Notes: generated by a model from the letters alone, not told the origin. A stretch of 64,000 nucleotides of DNA from Pedobacter paludis (GCF_003173575.1 NZ_QGNY01000007.1:186001-250000), one strand, 5' to 3'. Positions 18,499-28,254 are shown, counted from the first letter of the stretch. Numbers and translations: made by a program.

Positions 18499-19335
18499 TT
18501 ATATCGCGTTGTTTAGCCAGTGTATAATGTCCCGTGTAACAAGTCCATTGTACTTGTCATTGAGCAGGTCATGATAATGCCCTACATACATTTTCAATAG
18601 CTTATTTGAAGAGGATGCGTGTTTTTCAAAGTATTCACTTCCGGATGGCGAAGTTGCGCCATCAGCAGTACCATGAAGGATCAGTAGCGGGAGCTTAATC
18701 AAACTCATTTCTTCTTTAAGATATTCGGATGCGAGCAAAAGTTGCTGCATAGTCTTTGCAGGTTGCTTTTCATGGCTCAACAATGGATCATTGTTCATTT
18801 TAAGCACATGGGCAGCATCTCTGGAAAAATCTTCATTCTTTAATTTGACCAAACGGACATGAGGAATAAAACGGGCAAGAAATTTTATGGCCGCTAGAGC
18901 AAGTGCCGGCGCCGGAATTTTAAATGCAAAGCTTTCTGAGATCAAGCCCTGAAGCTTGTGCTGATTTTCCACAGCGTAAGCAGCAGAAAAAACGCCTCCA
19001 GCGCTATGCCCAAGCAAAAAAACGGGAATGCTTGGATGCCTGGATACAACAATATCAATCAGGGTATCGATGTCTGACAACACTCCATGAAAATCAGGTA
19101 TATAATACCTTTCGCCTTCTGAGCGACCCCTACCGATCAGGTCCATAGCATAAACCTCAAACCCCTCTCCGTTAAGCTGAGATGCAAAATCTTCGTAATA
19201 CGCACTATGAGAATTGAGCCCGTGAATAATTACGATTATCCCTTTGAGCTGGCTGGGGCTATTCCAGTTTCGATAAAAAATGTGCTGGCCATTCTGGTTT
19301 GCAAATGTTGCAGTTTGTTCATTCTGTGACTTCAT
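18499..19335 (-). CDS. Monoacylglycerol-lipase/lysophospholipase-type alpha/beta-hydrolase
   Basis: The start at 19335 gives MKSQNEQTATFANQNGQHIFYRNW, the normal N-terminus of the family; an ATG at 19386 would add 17 residues of unlikely character. The Hydrolase_4 pattern is clear: IIVIHGLNSHSAYYEDFASQL, MDLIGRGRSEGER, nucleophile GHSAGG, LLILHGTADGATSPSGS with Asp, and VGHYHDLLND with His. It is expected to cleave monoacylglycerols or lysophospholipids in the cytoplasm. It is on the same strand as, and 96 bp upstream of, the LysR gene. Confidence 0.9.
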   Translation of the reverse strand: MKSQNEQTATFANQNGQHIFYRNWNSPSQLKGIIVIIHGLNSHSAYYEDFASQLNGEGFEVYAMDLIGRGRSEGERYYIPDFHGVLSDIDTLIDIVVSRHPSIPVFLLGHSAGGVFSAAYAVENQHKLQGLISESFAFKIPAPALALAAIKFLARFIPHVRLVKLKNEDFSRDAAHVLKMNNDPLLSHEKQPAKTMQQLLLASEYLKEEMSLIKLPLLILHGTADGATSPSGSEYFEKHASSSNKLLKMYVGHYHDLLNDKYNGLVTRDIIHWLNNAI

Positions 19336-19795
19336 AACTAAGCACCAGTCAATTATGTGCCATAAATAATAAAAAAGGGAAAGCACACAGAATTTATTTT
19401 AACACATTGATTATAAGCTAAATAAAATAATTATGAAAATGCATTTTGGTTTAAAAATTAAAAAAAACTCCAATTTTTTCGGAGTTTCATTAATGTAAAC
19501 TCTGAAAATATCGGAGTTGGATATTAAAGAAAGCTTGAACAGGACATCACCAATTTGGAAGCTGATGCAGAAAAAATTCCGGTGTTGTGTTTTGGCAGCT
19601 CGGCCCAACCACGAACTTTTTAGTGATCACCTTATGTTTGAATCTTGATGCGATGTATTTATGATTTTAATAATACCTAGTATAAATAGCCTTATATACA
19701 AATTTTAGCATTGGCCGGTACTTTTGATATGCCACGATGACAGATCAGTTATGGTAGCGTACACTCACTATTAAGATAAATTTAATTGGAAAATT
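19336..19795. other. Intergenic region with orphan hairpins and a possible gene remnant
   Basis: 460 bp between divergent hydrolase genes. It holds the hairpin at 19465-19487 and a weaker similar one at 19497-19518, spaced 32 bp. Then comes a short + strand open stretch (about 19526-19622) reading LEQDITNLEADAEKIP and ending at a TAG, with an in-frame stop just upstream. The latter looks like the 3' tail of a lost gene; no family is recognised. Confidence 0.4.
19465..19487 (-). terminator. Orphan intrinsic terminator
   Basis: Read on the minus strand, AAACTCC pairs with GGAGTTT and is followed directly by a T-rich tract, the form of a rho-independent terminator. No minus-strand gene precedes it: the next upstream feature, at 19796, is on the other strand. 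It therefore serves a lost gene or an unseen small RNA. Confidence 0.55.
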
Positions 19796-20668
19796 ATGAA
19801 AAATCAAACCACGTATCACTTCATTGACATTAACGGTGTCAATATTTTCTACCGAGAGGCCGGACTAAAAACAGCTCCAACATTAGTGCTGTTACACGGT
19901 TACCCAACCTCCTCGCACATGTTCCGCAACCTCATGGACAGCTTATCGGACAAATATCATCTAATCGCCCCAGACTATCCTGGTTATGGCAGAAGTGAAC
20001 AGCCTCCGATTGCAAACTTCGAATACACATTTGATAACTTTGCAGAGATTATAACCACCTTGCTTCAAAAGCTAGAGATATCAAAGTACAGCCTTTACCT
20101 GATGGATTATGGTGCCCCAGTGGGCTGGAGAATTGCTTCTGCAAGTCCAGAAAAAATTGACACATTAATTATTCAAAACGGTTGCGCCTATGAAGAGGGC
20201 CTGGAAACTTTCTGGGATCCATTTAAGGCATACTGGAAAGACAGAAATGATAAAGCAGCTGAAAGCACGCTCGAAACCTTTCATCAGCCAGATGGATTAA
20301 AATGGCAATATACTCACGGGGTGCCTGATACTTCAGTGGTAAGTCCGGATAATTGGGAGATTGATCTGCGTCACCTTGAAAGACCGGAAAATAATCAGAT
20401 CCAACTGAACTTATTTTATGACTACGGAACCAATCCGCCTAACTACCCTAAATGGCAACAATACTTTAGAGACCATAACCCCGAAATGCTCATCGTTTAC
20501 GGAAAAAACGACTACATTTTTCCTGTAAGTGGCGCTGAAGCATACAAGAAGGATGTAAAAAACCTTGAATACCATTTGTATGATGCAGGCCATTTTGCCC
20601 TTGAAAGTAAGGGGGATGAAATGGCAGCAGCAATTGAAGATTTTTTAGACCGTAAGGTTAAAAGATAA
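19796..20668 (+). CDS. Haloalkane-dehalogenase/epoxide-hydrolase-type alpha/beta-hydrolase
   Basis: 290 residues, no signal peptide. The oxyanion motif is HGYPTSSHMFRN. The nucleophile position in LMDYGAPVG is an Asp (about residue 104), as in haloalkane dehalogenases and epoxide hydrolases rather than serine esterases. GKNDYIFP supplies the acid and DAGHFALE the His. A secreted paralogue lies at 28790-29785 (shared DYPG-GxS, EYTFDNF/NYTFDHL, AGHF/GGHF segments). The substrate is unknown. Confidence 0.9.
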   Translation: MKNQTTYHFIDINGVNIFYREAGLKTAPTLVLLHGYPTSSHMFRNLMDSLSDKYHLIAPDYPGYGRSEQPPIANFEYTFDNFAEIITTLLQKLEISKYSLYLMDYGAPVGWRIASASPEKIDTLIIQNGCAYEEGLETFWDPFKAYWKDRNDKAAESTLETFHQPDGLKWQYTHGVPDTSVVSPDNWEIDLRHLERPENNQIQLNLFYDYGTNPPNYPKWQQYFRDHNPEMLIVYGKNDYIFPVSGAEAYKKDVKNLEYHLYDAGHFALESKGDEMAAAIEDFLDRKVKR

Positions 20669-20818
20669 TAAAGCTTCAAGGAAATTAAGCCAAAGAACTT
20701 TATACCCTCGCTTCCATAACATCATCCCAAATTAATATATGCGGTTCTAAACAAAAACGAAAACCCAGCATGTACACATTTGCTATCATCCCTTAACTAT
20801 TCACAAAATCAAATCAAT

Positions 20819-21508
20819 ATGAAAAAATTAATTCTGTTATCTGTTAGTCTTATAACTTCACTTTACGGATTTGCACAAAAGCCGAGTCCGCAATTATTAA
20901 ACCCTACTAACCATACACTGGTTTTAATAGACTATCAAAGTCAGATGGCATTCGCCGTCAAGAATCAATCCATTGAAGTGCTTCGAAACAATGCGGCCCT
21001 AACCGCAGGCGCCTCCAAAATTTTCAATATTCCAACTGTGGTCACAACTGTGGCGGCAAAATCATTCAGCGGTCCTATGTTTCCTGAAATCAGTTCATTT
21101 TATCCGATTGCCTCTACAACTGTTATTGATAGAACAACCATGAATTGCTGGGAAGATCTAAATGCGCATAAGGCAATTACGGGCAAGGGCAAAAAAATAT
21201 TGGTTTTGGGTGGTCTCTGGACGAGTGTTTGCATAGTTGGGCCGGCCTTATCAGCTATTAATGAAGGTTACACCGTTTATGTAATTACAGATGCCAGTGG
21301 TGATGTTTCTACCGAAGCACATGATCAGGCCGTTACAAGAATGGTTAAAGCGGGTGTGCAACCCATAACATCGCTTCAGTATCTTTTAGAACTACAACGT
21401 GACTGGGCGAGATCAGAAACTTACAATGCCACTACCGATCTCATCAAACAGTATGGAGGAGCATATGGAATTGGTATCCAATATGCCAAGGAAATGATCA
21501 AACATTAA
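20819..21508 (+). CDS. Secreted isochorismatase-family hydrolase
   Basis: The start at 20819 gives a clean signal peptide (MKKLILLSVSLITSLYGFAQ); an ATG 39 bp earlier is less likely. The isochorismatase/cysteine-hydrolase fold shows Asp in TLVLIDYQSQMAF, a candidate Lys near VAAKSFSGP and the nucleophilic Cys in LGGLWTSVCIVGPAL. It resembles the YcaC-like group, whose substrates are largely unknown; export to the periplasm is unusual for the fold. It lies 57 bp upstream of a secreted amidohydrolase, with which it probably forms an operon. Confidence 0.88.
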   Translation: MKKLILLSVSLITSLYGFAQKPSPQLLNPTNHTLVLIDYQSQMAFAVKNQSIEVLRNNAALTAGASKIFNIPTVVTTVAAKSFSGPMFPEISSFYPIASTTVIDRTTMNCWEDLNAHKAITGKGKKILVLGGLWTSVCIVGPALSAINEGYTVYVITDASGDVSTEAHDQAVTRMVKAGVQPITSLQYLLELQRDWARSETYNATTDLIKQYGGAYGIGIQYAKEMIKH

Positions 21509-21565
21509 ATAATTATAAGTTATATAGGGACAATGCATGCGTTGTCCCTTTGATCAAAGCAGTTC

Positions 21566-23353
21566 ATGAAACGAATTAAAACAACCCTATTTTTGATCAT
21601 TGTATGTTCTGGAAGTATATTTTCCCAGCAAAAGGTAGACAAAGTCATCCTAAACGGTAAAATTATTACGCTGAATGATCAACAACCAACTGTTGAAGCA
21701 CTTGCTATTGCTGGTAATAGAATTATTGAACTTGGAAGTAACCAAAGAATAAAAAAATACATCGGCAAAAATGTTCAGGTGATAGATGCCAGGGGAAAAA
21801 CAGTGATACCAGGAATCTATGATTCGCACCTTCATGTGATTCGCGGTGGACGATTTTACAATGCGGAACTAAGATGGGACGGATTAACCACATTGGCAGA
21901 GGCATTATCAATGCTTAAAGAACAGGCATTGCGTACACCCAAAGGACAATGGGTAAGAGTTGTAGGCGGATGGAGTGAGTTCCAGTTCAAAGAAAAACGC
22001 CTTCCTACCCTAGATGAAATCAACACCGCTACAGGAGCTACTCCAACCTTCATCCTGCATCTGTATGGGCAGGCATTTTTAAATAAGGCGGGTATTCAGG
22101 CTTTGAGTATTACCGGTGAAACGCCGAATCCAATTGGGGGGCTAATACAAAAGAATCCAAATGGGGAGCCTACCGGACTTTTGATTGCCGAGCCCAGTGC
22201 TTTTATATTGTATTCTACACTATCAAAGCTTCCAGAACTCAACATGGAAGAAAAAATCAATTCCACAAAACGGTTCATATCCGATTTAAATTCTTTGGGG
22301 GTAACAAGTGTAATGGATGCGGGAGGGGGATTCCAGAACTTTCCAGACGACTATCAGATTACCGATATGTTATCGAAGAAGGGAGAATTAAATATAAGAT
22401 TACCATACTATTTATTTGCTCAAAAACCGGGAACAGAATTGGAAGACTACCTGAAATGGATTGGTATGGTTGATATTTCGGACCACCAAACGGATGATTC
22501 ATTTGAAGGCAAGAAAACTGAATACCATGTCCAGGGTGCAGGAGAAAACTTAGTAGCGTCGGGCGGGGATTTTGAAAATTTCCTCAAACCGCGACCTGAA
22601 CTCCCTCCGGCCATGGAGAATCAGCTAAAGGCAGTGATAACTGAACTGGTGAAAAACCGATGGCCATTTCGATTGCATGCAACTTATGATGAGAGCATCA
22701 GCAGGTTTTTGAATGTTATGGAACAGGTAAACCGTGAAACACCATTTAACGGACTGACCTGGTTTTTTGACCATGCGGAAACTGTGAGTGATGCAAATCT
22801 GGATCGTATAAAAGCTTTAGGTGGTGGTGTGGCGATTCAGGACAGAATGGCTTTCCAAGCAGAGGGATTTGTTTCAAGATATGGCAAAAAGGCTGCGCTC
22901 CATACCCCCCCAGTCCGCAGAATGCTAGACAAGGGTATACGTGTTGGGGGCGGTACAGATGGTACTAGGGTCTCAAGTTTCAACCCTTGGATTGGGATCT
23001 ATCAATTTGTATCCGGAAAGTCATTAGGTGGATTGAAATTCGCATCCAGTGAAAATCAGGTCGATAGAATATCCGCACTGAAAATATATACCCTGGGTAG
23101 CGCTTCATTAATACATCAGGACAATGAACGCGGCATGCTAAAGAAAAATTTTCTGGCAGATCTGGCAATTCTTAACTCGGATTACCTTGGCATAAAGGAG
23201 GATGAAATAAAAGATATTCACTCAATCCTGACCATTCTGAACGGTAAGGTTGTATATGGTGCACAGGAATATCAAAAACTTGCTCCGAAAATCCCAAGTG
23301 CAATACCCAGCTGGAGCCCAATTAACTTCTATGGTGGCTACCAAAGCCATTAA
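21566..23353 (+). CDS. Secreted amidohydrolase (family 3, YtcJ/formamide-deformylase-like)
   Basis: 595 residues with a signal peptide (SGSIFSQ). The amidohydrolase_3 layout is complete: ILNGKIITLND entry, metal motif IPGIYDSHLHVIRGG (HxH), an internal HATYDES and FDHAETVSD carrying further His ligands, and GGGTDGTRVSSFNPW with the late Asp. The C-terminal beta sandwich carries NFLADLAILNSDYL. The family cleaves N-substituted formamides or related amides. Together with the isochorismatase-like protein it may degrade an amide outside the cytoplasm. A good terminator follows. Confidence 0.9.
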   Translation: MKRIKTTLFLIIVCSGSIFSQQKVDKVILNGKIITLNDQQPTVEALAIAGNRIIELGSNQRIKKYIGKNVQVIDARGKTVIPGIYDSHLHVIRGGRFYNAELRWDGLTTLAEALSMLKEQALRTPKGQWVRVVGGWSEFQFKEKRLPTLDEINTATGATPTFILHLYGQAFLNKAGIQALSITGETPNPIGGLIQKNPNGEPTGLLIAEPSAFILYSTLSKLPELNMEEKINSTKRFISDLNSLGVTSVMDAGGGFQNFPDDYQITDMLSKKGELNIRLPYYLFAQKPGTELEDYLKWIGMVDISDHQTDDSFEGKKTEYHVQGAGENLVASGGDFENFLKPRPELPPAMENQLKAVITELVKNRWPFRLHATYDESISRFLNVMEQVNRETPFNGLTWFFDHAETVSDANLDRIKALGGGVAIQDRMAFQAEGFVSRYGKKAALHTPPVRRMLDKGIRVGGGTDGTRVSSFNPWIGIYQFVSGKSLGGLKFASSENQVDRISALKIYTLGSASLIHQDNERGMLKKNFLADLAILNSDYLGIKEDEIKDIHSILTILNGKVVYGAQEYQKLAPKIPSAIPSWSPINFYGGYQSH

Positions 23354-23384
23354 GAAACCGATATAAAATTGTAACGCTGCATTG

Positions 23385-23418
23385 AAGGCAAACTTTTAAT
23401 TAAGTATTTGCCTTTTTT
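23385..23418 (+). terminator. Intrinsic terminator after the amidohydrolase gene
   Basis: AAGGCAAA pairs with TTTGCCTT around a 14-nt loop, followed by TTTT. It lies 32 bp after the stop at 23353. Confidence 0.75.
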
Positions 23419-23471
23419 GCATTTAGCCAATTCCTAGCGTTCATGAAATCAGCGTATTTGCAAAAATTGCC

Positions 23472-24854
23472 CTAGAACTTGAATGAGAGTTGCGTATTAA
23501 AGAATTTGGAATTAGCACTATTGGGGATGACATCCCGTAGAAAACGACCTACTCTATAAAATTGATAGCCGAAACTTATAGACAGGTATTTGTTTATCTG
23601 GTAATCTGCACTCCATAAATAGGTTGTGCCGATGTAACGTGCCGGTGAACTGGAGCCTCCGATATTAAAACTTCCACTTGGATGAAAGATTCCGTCCTGA
23701 AGTGAATACCGCCAGTTATAGACCAGATCAACTTGAAATAAAAGTTTCTCACTTGGATGGAGTGTTAGGAATGGATGTACATCTATAAGGTTTGATGGCC
23801 CAATTAACGGATTAAATCCGAAGTAGCCCCCTTTCGGATACAAAGGGTTAAAACTATTTAATTTTTTATCCAGAATATTTTTGTCGCCCGAAATGTAATC
23901 ATTCCGCAGGCTTAATGTGGGTTTAAATTTGAGTTGCTTAAATACATAGCCCAGTTCAATTGCCATAGTCCATGCACTGATTTCATTTTGACCAAACTTT
24001 CCGAACTGGTAGGCTGTCTCGAGATTATATCTAAAACGGTTACTTTCTTTCCAGTAACGAATCGCAAGGGTATGCCGAAGTTCCCGACCCATCCCAGATT
24101 CAAATTGAGACTGCTCCCGCATCGCACCCAGATAGTAGATGTTAAAGTTACCGGTTTCTGCCAACCTCACGTCCGAATAAACGCCCCAAAGGTTTCCTTG
24201 TATTTTTGTTTTGTTATCAAACAGGCCGGGATGGGTTTTATCTGCAGCTAATACAAAAGCGTCAATTTTTAACCGAGATTTAATATAAGACAATTTCAAT
24301 CCGGTAAAGTACTGTCGACTATTATTGCCATCTTTAACGGAGACCAGCCGTCCGGAACCATAATCAAGTTCCTGACGCCCAATCCTTAGCAAGAGTTTTA
24401 GCGCCGGGGCCGACGAAAAATCGTAATCCAAGAAAAGGTTCTGAACATTGAGCTTATCCTCATCCGTAGTGGAAACTGCATTGCGACTACCGTTTTCAAG
24501 GCTGCTGTTTAACTGAACAAACAACCGATACTTTTTTCCATAATTTACTCCGGCATGTAAGGAATAACGATTAAGAAAGGAGTGATTGAATCCTTCGTTG
24601 GCAATCCAGTTCTCATCCACTTTCACTGCCCACTCAGAGCGTATTTCACCGCCGAATGAAAAGCTAAGAGCAGGATTAGATGAAAGCTGTGAATACTTCA
24701 GTCGGTTATAGAAACTTCGGGTTGAATCCGACAGATGATGATAATCCTCTTCAAACCTAAGCAACATAAAATGCTGAGCCTGCATTTTTTTCGGAATGAA
24801 CACCATAAGCGCAACGATAGCTGATAATCGGAATAAACATTTAACGCCGTTCAT
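23472..24854 (-). CDS. Alginate-export-family outer-membrane beta-barrel
   Basis: 460 residues with a signal peptide (IPKKMQAQ). The sequence alternates amphipathic strands with Arg/Asn-rich turns, ends in a terminal Phe (FNTQLSFKF), and carries the AlgE-like motifs RIGRQELDYGSGRLVSVKDG and FTGLKLSY...DAFVLAAD. PF13372-type barrels export or take up anionic compounds. Here the upstream co-directional azoreductase gene, 73 bp away, suggests a small two-gene unit. Linkage to the alginate-lyase-like gene at 5.7 kb is not supported by position. Confidence 0.88.
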   Translation of the reverse strand: MNGVKCLFRLSAIVALMVFIPKKMQAQHFMLLRFEEDYHHLSDSTRSFYNRLKYSQLSSNPALSFSFGGEIRSEWAVKVDENWIANEGFNHSFLNRYSLHAGVNYGKKYRLFVQLNSSLENGSRNAVSTTDEDKLNVQNLFLDYDFSSAPALKLLLRIGRQELDYGSGRLVSVKDGNNSRQYFTGLKLSYIKSRLKIDAFVLAADKTHPGLFDNKTKIQGNLWGVYSDVRLAETGNFNIYYLGAMREQSQFESGMGRELRHTLAIRYWKESNRFRYNLETAYQFGKFGQNEISAWTMAIELGYVFKQLKFKPTLSLRNDYISGDKNILDKKLNSFNPLYPKGGYFGFNPLIGPSNLIDVHPFLTLHPSEKLLFQVDLVYNWRYSLQDGIFHPSGSFNIGGSSSPARYIGTTYLWSADYQINKYLSISFGYQFYRVGRFLRDVIPNSANSKFFNTQLSFKF

Positions 24855-24927
24855 TGTGCCAATGGTTAAGTGATTATTTCGCCAAAACCTAATGCGAAAT
24901 GCCTTCTTTAAGTTTTTGCTTCGCTCC

Positions 24928-25527
24928 TTAAATCTGGATTCTTCCTATAGCTTTTTCTAAAGCGTTATCCCGAGTTTCTGACAAAGCAAATCCCTCTGCC
25001 CTGCACACGGTCACGTTATCCATTCCAATAAAAGCCAACATAAATTTTAAGTAAGGGGTTAAAAAATCATTTTCAACATTCGCTCCTGAACTGTATATTC
25101 CGCCGGTTGTTATGGCAAGATAAACCTGCTTTCCGCTAAGCAGTCCTACAGGACCCTGTTGCGTGTATTTAAAGGTAATGCCTGCACGGGTTACGTGATC
25201 AAACCAGGCCTTAAGCGTTGAAGAAATCCCGAAATTATACATCGGTGCGCCAATAACTACAAAATCTGCGTTCATTAACTCTTCAATGGCTAAATTGGAA
25301 TGTTTTATGGCTTCCCTGTGCGCTTCAGTATGCTGCTCTACAGGTGTTAAAAAAGCATTTAGATGAACTTCCTCTAAGTGAGGAAATGGCGATTTGGTTA
25401 GATCTTTGGTGTGCAGCACTGCTGATGGATAGTTTAATTGAAGCCTTTCGATAATAGCTTCTGAAAGTTTAATACTATTTGACGCATCCCCTCTTGGGCT
25501 GGAAATGATATGCAGGATATTGGGCAT
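24928..25527 (-). CDS. azoR: FMN-dependent NADH-azoreductase
   Basis: 199 residues with a flavodoxin-like fold. The phosphate loop SSPRGDASNSIKL, the signature PMYNFGISSTLKAWFDHV and the FMN-contacting TTGGIYSSG are all present and in the usual order. AzoR reduces azo dyes and quinones with NADH through two-electron transfer. In this neighbourhood of quinone- and aromatic-handling enzymes, quinone detoxification is the likely role. Divergent from the lipoprotein gene at 25990. Confidence 0.95.
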   Translation of the reverse strand: MPNILHIISSPRGDASNSIKLSEAIIERLQLNYPSAVLHTKDLTKSPFPHLEEVHLNAFLTPVEQHTEAHREAIKHSNLAIEELMNADFVVIGAPMYNFGISSTLKAWFDHVTRAGITFKYTQQGPVGLLSGKQVYLAITTGGIYSSGANVENDFLTPYLKFMLAFIGMDNVTVCRAEGFALSETRDNALEKAIGRIQI

Positions 25528-25989
25528 AATTGATAATTTTTGTTAAACATTTATTTAATTAATCTACGACCGATATCCACTATCCTAACTTTAGCCATGG
25601 GCTGATATGATCTTGTTTTCTTGATCGTCTGGAGTAAAATTACGACGGCACAGCATAGCATTTATCACATTTAACTGATATGATATATTAGTTTATTGAT
25701 GGCAGAAAATAAGGCACCTCAACAAAACCCGGATATAAATTATGATCCAGTTTCCAACAACTCAGGCCTAAAGAAAATGGAACATCCGGATGAATTTTAA
25801 AATACTCGAAGTGGGACAAAAAATGAACAAATATACTCCATTATCACAATCCTGATAAGTTATATGATTTGCATTATATAAAACATGATGGGTCCCGGAC
25901 TAATTTTGTTTTGCAATTTTACCCTCTGAATGATCATATATAAGACATGAAAATAAGGAGCTGGTAGAATATCCTTAATACCATATAAA
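25528..25989. other. Divergent promoter region, no gene recognised
   Basis: 460 bp between azoR and the peptidase-like gene. Short open pieces exist (for example around 25699-25800, +) but have no recognisable product. It must hold both promoters. Confidence 0.4.
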
Positions 25990-27024
25990 ATGAAAACACA
26001 GCATCAATCCCTTCTTACAGTACTGTTATTTGTCGCATTAATTTCAATGATATTTGCCTGCGGATCTCCCCAATCTAGAAAGGAATCGCAAACAGGCACC
26101 CTAAGCGAAATAAAAACAGGGGGCAGCAAACTTATCTCAGTTGACGGAAAATATAAGGTGTGGACAAAGAAGGTCGGAACAGGCAAAATCAAAGTATTGC
26201 TTCTACACGGTGGGCCAGGATTTTCACACGACTATTTTGAATGTTTTGAAGACTTTCTACCAAAAGAAAATATTGAATTTTATTATTATGATCAATTAGG
26301 CAGTGGCCTTTCTGATGCTCCTACAGATACAACACTTTGGAACACCCCACGGTTTGTTGAAGAAGTGGAGCAGGTTAGAAAAGGTCTGGGTCTAGAAAAC
26401 TTTTACATTTTGGGTCATTCCTGGGGGAGTTTATTGGCGATGGAATATCTATACAAATACCAGAAACATGTAAAGGGTGCTGTCCTTTCAAATATGACAG
26501 GAAGCATAGCAGACTTTGTTGACTATAGTGCTGTGCTAAAGTCTAGGCTGTTTACAAAAAACGAAAAACAATTGTTTGATTCGTTGGATAATGCTAAAGC
26601 TTATTCCTCTCCCCGCTATGCGTCTTTATTAAATGAAAAACTTTATACTAAAGTAATTTGCCGAATGCCTCTTGAACAGTGGCCGGAACCCATAATTAGA
26701 ACATTTAAAAAGCCCAACCAAACCATATACTTGCAAATGCAGGGCATAGATGAGTTTCATGTAACTGGCAACTTGGTAAACTGGAGTTTTTGGAATAAAA
26801 TGCCCCAAATCAAGGTGCCAACACTGGTACTTGGCGGTGTGTATGACGAGATGAACCCGGAAAGCATGAAAAAGGAAGCACAATTGATTCCAAACAGCAG
26901 GTTCTACCTATGTCCGATGGGTAGTCATATGTCTATGTACGATGATCAAAGCAATTACTTCAATGCGCTTATTGGTTTTTTAAAAGATGTAGACACGCAA
27001 CATTTTGCAGCGGATAAAAAATAG
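25990..27024 (+). CDS. Proline-iminopeptidase-like alpha/beta-hydrolase lipoprotein
   Basis: 344 residues. The signal peptide ends in a lipobox (IFAC, Cys about residue 24), so it is membrane-anchored. Peptidase S33 features: oxyanion motif LLHGGPGFSHDYFE, YDQLGSGLSDAP, nucleophile GHSWGSLLAMEY, acid in GGVYDEMNPESM and His in GSHMSMYDD. These are diagnostic of the proline iminopeptidase/tricorn-interacting F1 family, which releases N-terminal residues or cleaves small amides. Exported copies are common in Bacteroidota. Confidence 0.9.
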   Translation: MKTQHQSLLTVLLFVALISMIFACGSPQSRKESQTGTLSEIKTGGSKLISVDGKYKVWTKKVGTGKIKVLLLHGGPGFSHDYFECFEDFLPKENIEFYYYDQLGSGLSDAPTDTTLWNTPRFVEEVEQVRKGLGLENFYILGHSWGSLLAMEYLYKYQKHVKGAVLSNMTGSIADFVDYSAVLKSRLFTKNEKQLFDSLDNAKAYSSPRYASLLNEKLYTKVICRMPLEQWPEPIIRTFKKPNQTIYLQMQGIDEFHVTGNLVNWSFWNKMPQIKVPTLVLGGVYDEMNPESMKKEAQLIPNSRFYLCPMGSHMSMYDDQSNYFNALIGFLKDVDTQHFAADKK

Positions 27025-27137
27025 TAGCGGTAACGGTTTAGATCTTATGAAAATAAATTGAGATATGCGCAGATAATTTCCTCAACCTGTATTCTTTGTA
27101 AAGCAGTATAATTTTTAGCCAATATTAAATTTTAGCC

Positions 27138-27395
27138 ATGAATATTAAAATGAAAAAACTAGCCTGTCTTGCCGGAGTGGTACTCGCATACTTCACGATA
27201 TTCTTTTCTGGCCAAATTAATTTTGCCCATTGCACCGAGAGGGCCTTCGTTTGGCTACAAATTTCGGTTGAAGACAGAAGCAGATTGGCCGGAACCGAAT
27301 TTCGTATGAAAAATACAAATCAGTCAATCAAATCAGATTTTGAACTGCTTTATAAAATCCCGGAATGTACAATCCTTAATCTGAGTAAAAAGTAA
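27138..27395 (+). CDS. Small putative exported protein (uncertain)
   Basis: 85 codons (inner start at 27150). The start resembles a signal peptide or single membrane segment (MKKLACLAGVVLAYFTIFF). The remainder is polar with no recognised domain, and two Cys are present in the second half. It lies on the same strand between two hydrolase genes, with more than 60 bp on both sides. It may be a real small secreted protein or chance. Confidence 0.3.
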   Translation: MNIKMKKLACLAGVVLAYFTIFFSGQINFAHCTERAFVWLQISVEDRSRLAGTEFRMKNTNQSIKSDFELLYKIPECTILNLSKK

Positions 27396-27462
27396 TCCAT
27401 AACAACCACCTGTCCATTACGGAAGATGGTCAGAAAAAATATTCGTTGATTAAAATACATGC

Positions 27463-28254
27463 ATGATGAACTTGAAGAACAAACAACCTTTTTCAGCGAC
27501 TTACATTGGAGGTCCTACCGTGATTTTTGAAATAGGAGGCTTGCGATTAATGACAGACCCGACATTGGACGAGGCTGGTAGTTTTTTCAAACTTAATGAG
27601 AATATGACTGAAACCAAGCTTAAAGGACCAGCGAAGATTCCCGAAGGATTAGTAGATATAGTCTTACTCAGCCATGATCATCATTTTGATAATCTCGATA
27701 ATGCAGGTAGATCCTTTTTAACTCGGGCAGGCGTAGTTCTAACAACAAAGTCGGGTGCAAAACGACTTGGAGCCAATAGCATTGGCTTAGCGCCCGGAGA
27801 ATGTCGGGAATTCCAAATTCCTGCTGGTGGAAGTCTGTTTATTACAGCCACAGCTGCTAGGCATGGGCCAGCAGGTATAGAACCAATAACCGGCGAAGTT
27901 ATTGGTTTTCACTTAAGCATCGAAAATGAAGTCAGGCAGAGTCTGTACATAACAGGTGATACAGTTTACTACAACGAGATCGAAAAACTGGCTGAACAGA
28001 TAAATCCCTCATATGTTTTTATTTTTGCAGGCGCAGCACGCCCCCGCGGTCCTTTCAATCTGACAATGAGCACCAACGATGCACTGGACACAGCTGCCGC
28101 ATTCAAAAACGCCATAATTGTGCCCGTCCATGCTGAAGGCTGGTCACATTATACCGAGAACAATGATAACCTGTGGGAGGCTTTCAATATTCTGGGTATC
28201 GGATACCGGCTAATTTTGCTCGAACCCGGAATACCAACCAAACTATTCAATTAA
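27463..28254 (+). CDS. MBL-fold metal-dependent hydrolase (UlaG-like)
   Basis: 263 residues, cytoplasmic. It begins with a UlaG-like TYIGGPTVIFEIGGLRLMTDPTLDE strand pair and carries the metal motif LLSHDHHFDNLDNAG (HxHxxD). Further ligands lie in ATAARHGPAG, YITGDTVYYN (Asp) and VPVHAEGWSHY (His). These give a two-metal site typical of lactonases and phosphodiesterases of this branch. The substrate is unknown. The NTF2-like gene follows by 25 bp, so they are likely co-transcribed. Confidence 0.92.
   Translation: MMNLKNKQPFSATYIGGPTVIFEIGGLRLMTDPTLDEAGSFFKLNENMTETKLKGPAKIPEGLVDIVLLSHDHHFDNLDNAGRSFLTRAGVVLTTKSGAKRLGANSIGLAPGECREFQIPAGGSLFITATAARHGPAGIEPITGEVIGFHLSIENEVRQSLYITGDTVYYNEIEKLAEQINPSYVFIFAGAARPRGPFNLTMSTNDALDTAAAFKNAIIVPVHAEGWSHYTENNDNLWEAFNILGIGYRLILLEPGIPTKLFN

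Noticed and set aside
19411..19608. 65-codon reverse frame
   Set aside because: Runs through the terminator-like hairpin and its T-rich tract; not a plausible gene.
5724..24854. Alginate lyase and alginate-export-like barrel as one alginate utilisation system
   Set aside because: The two genes lie about 17 kb apart in different units and there is no SusCD pair or KdgF/DEH reductase nearby.
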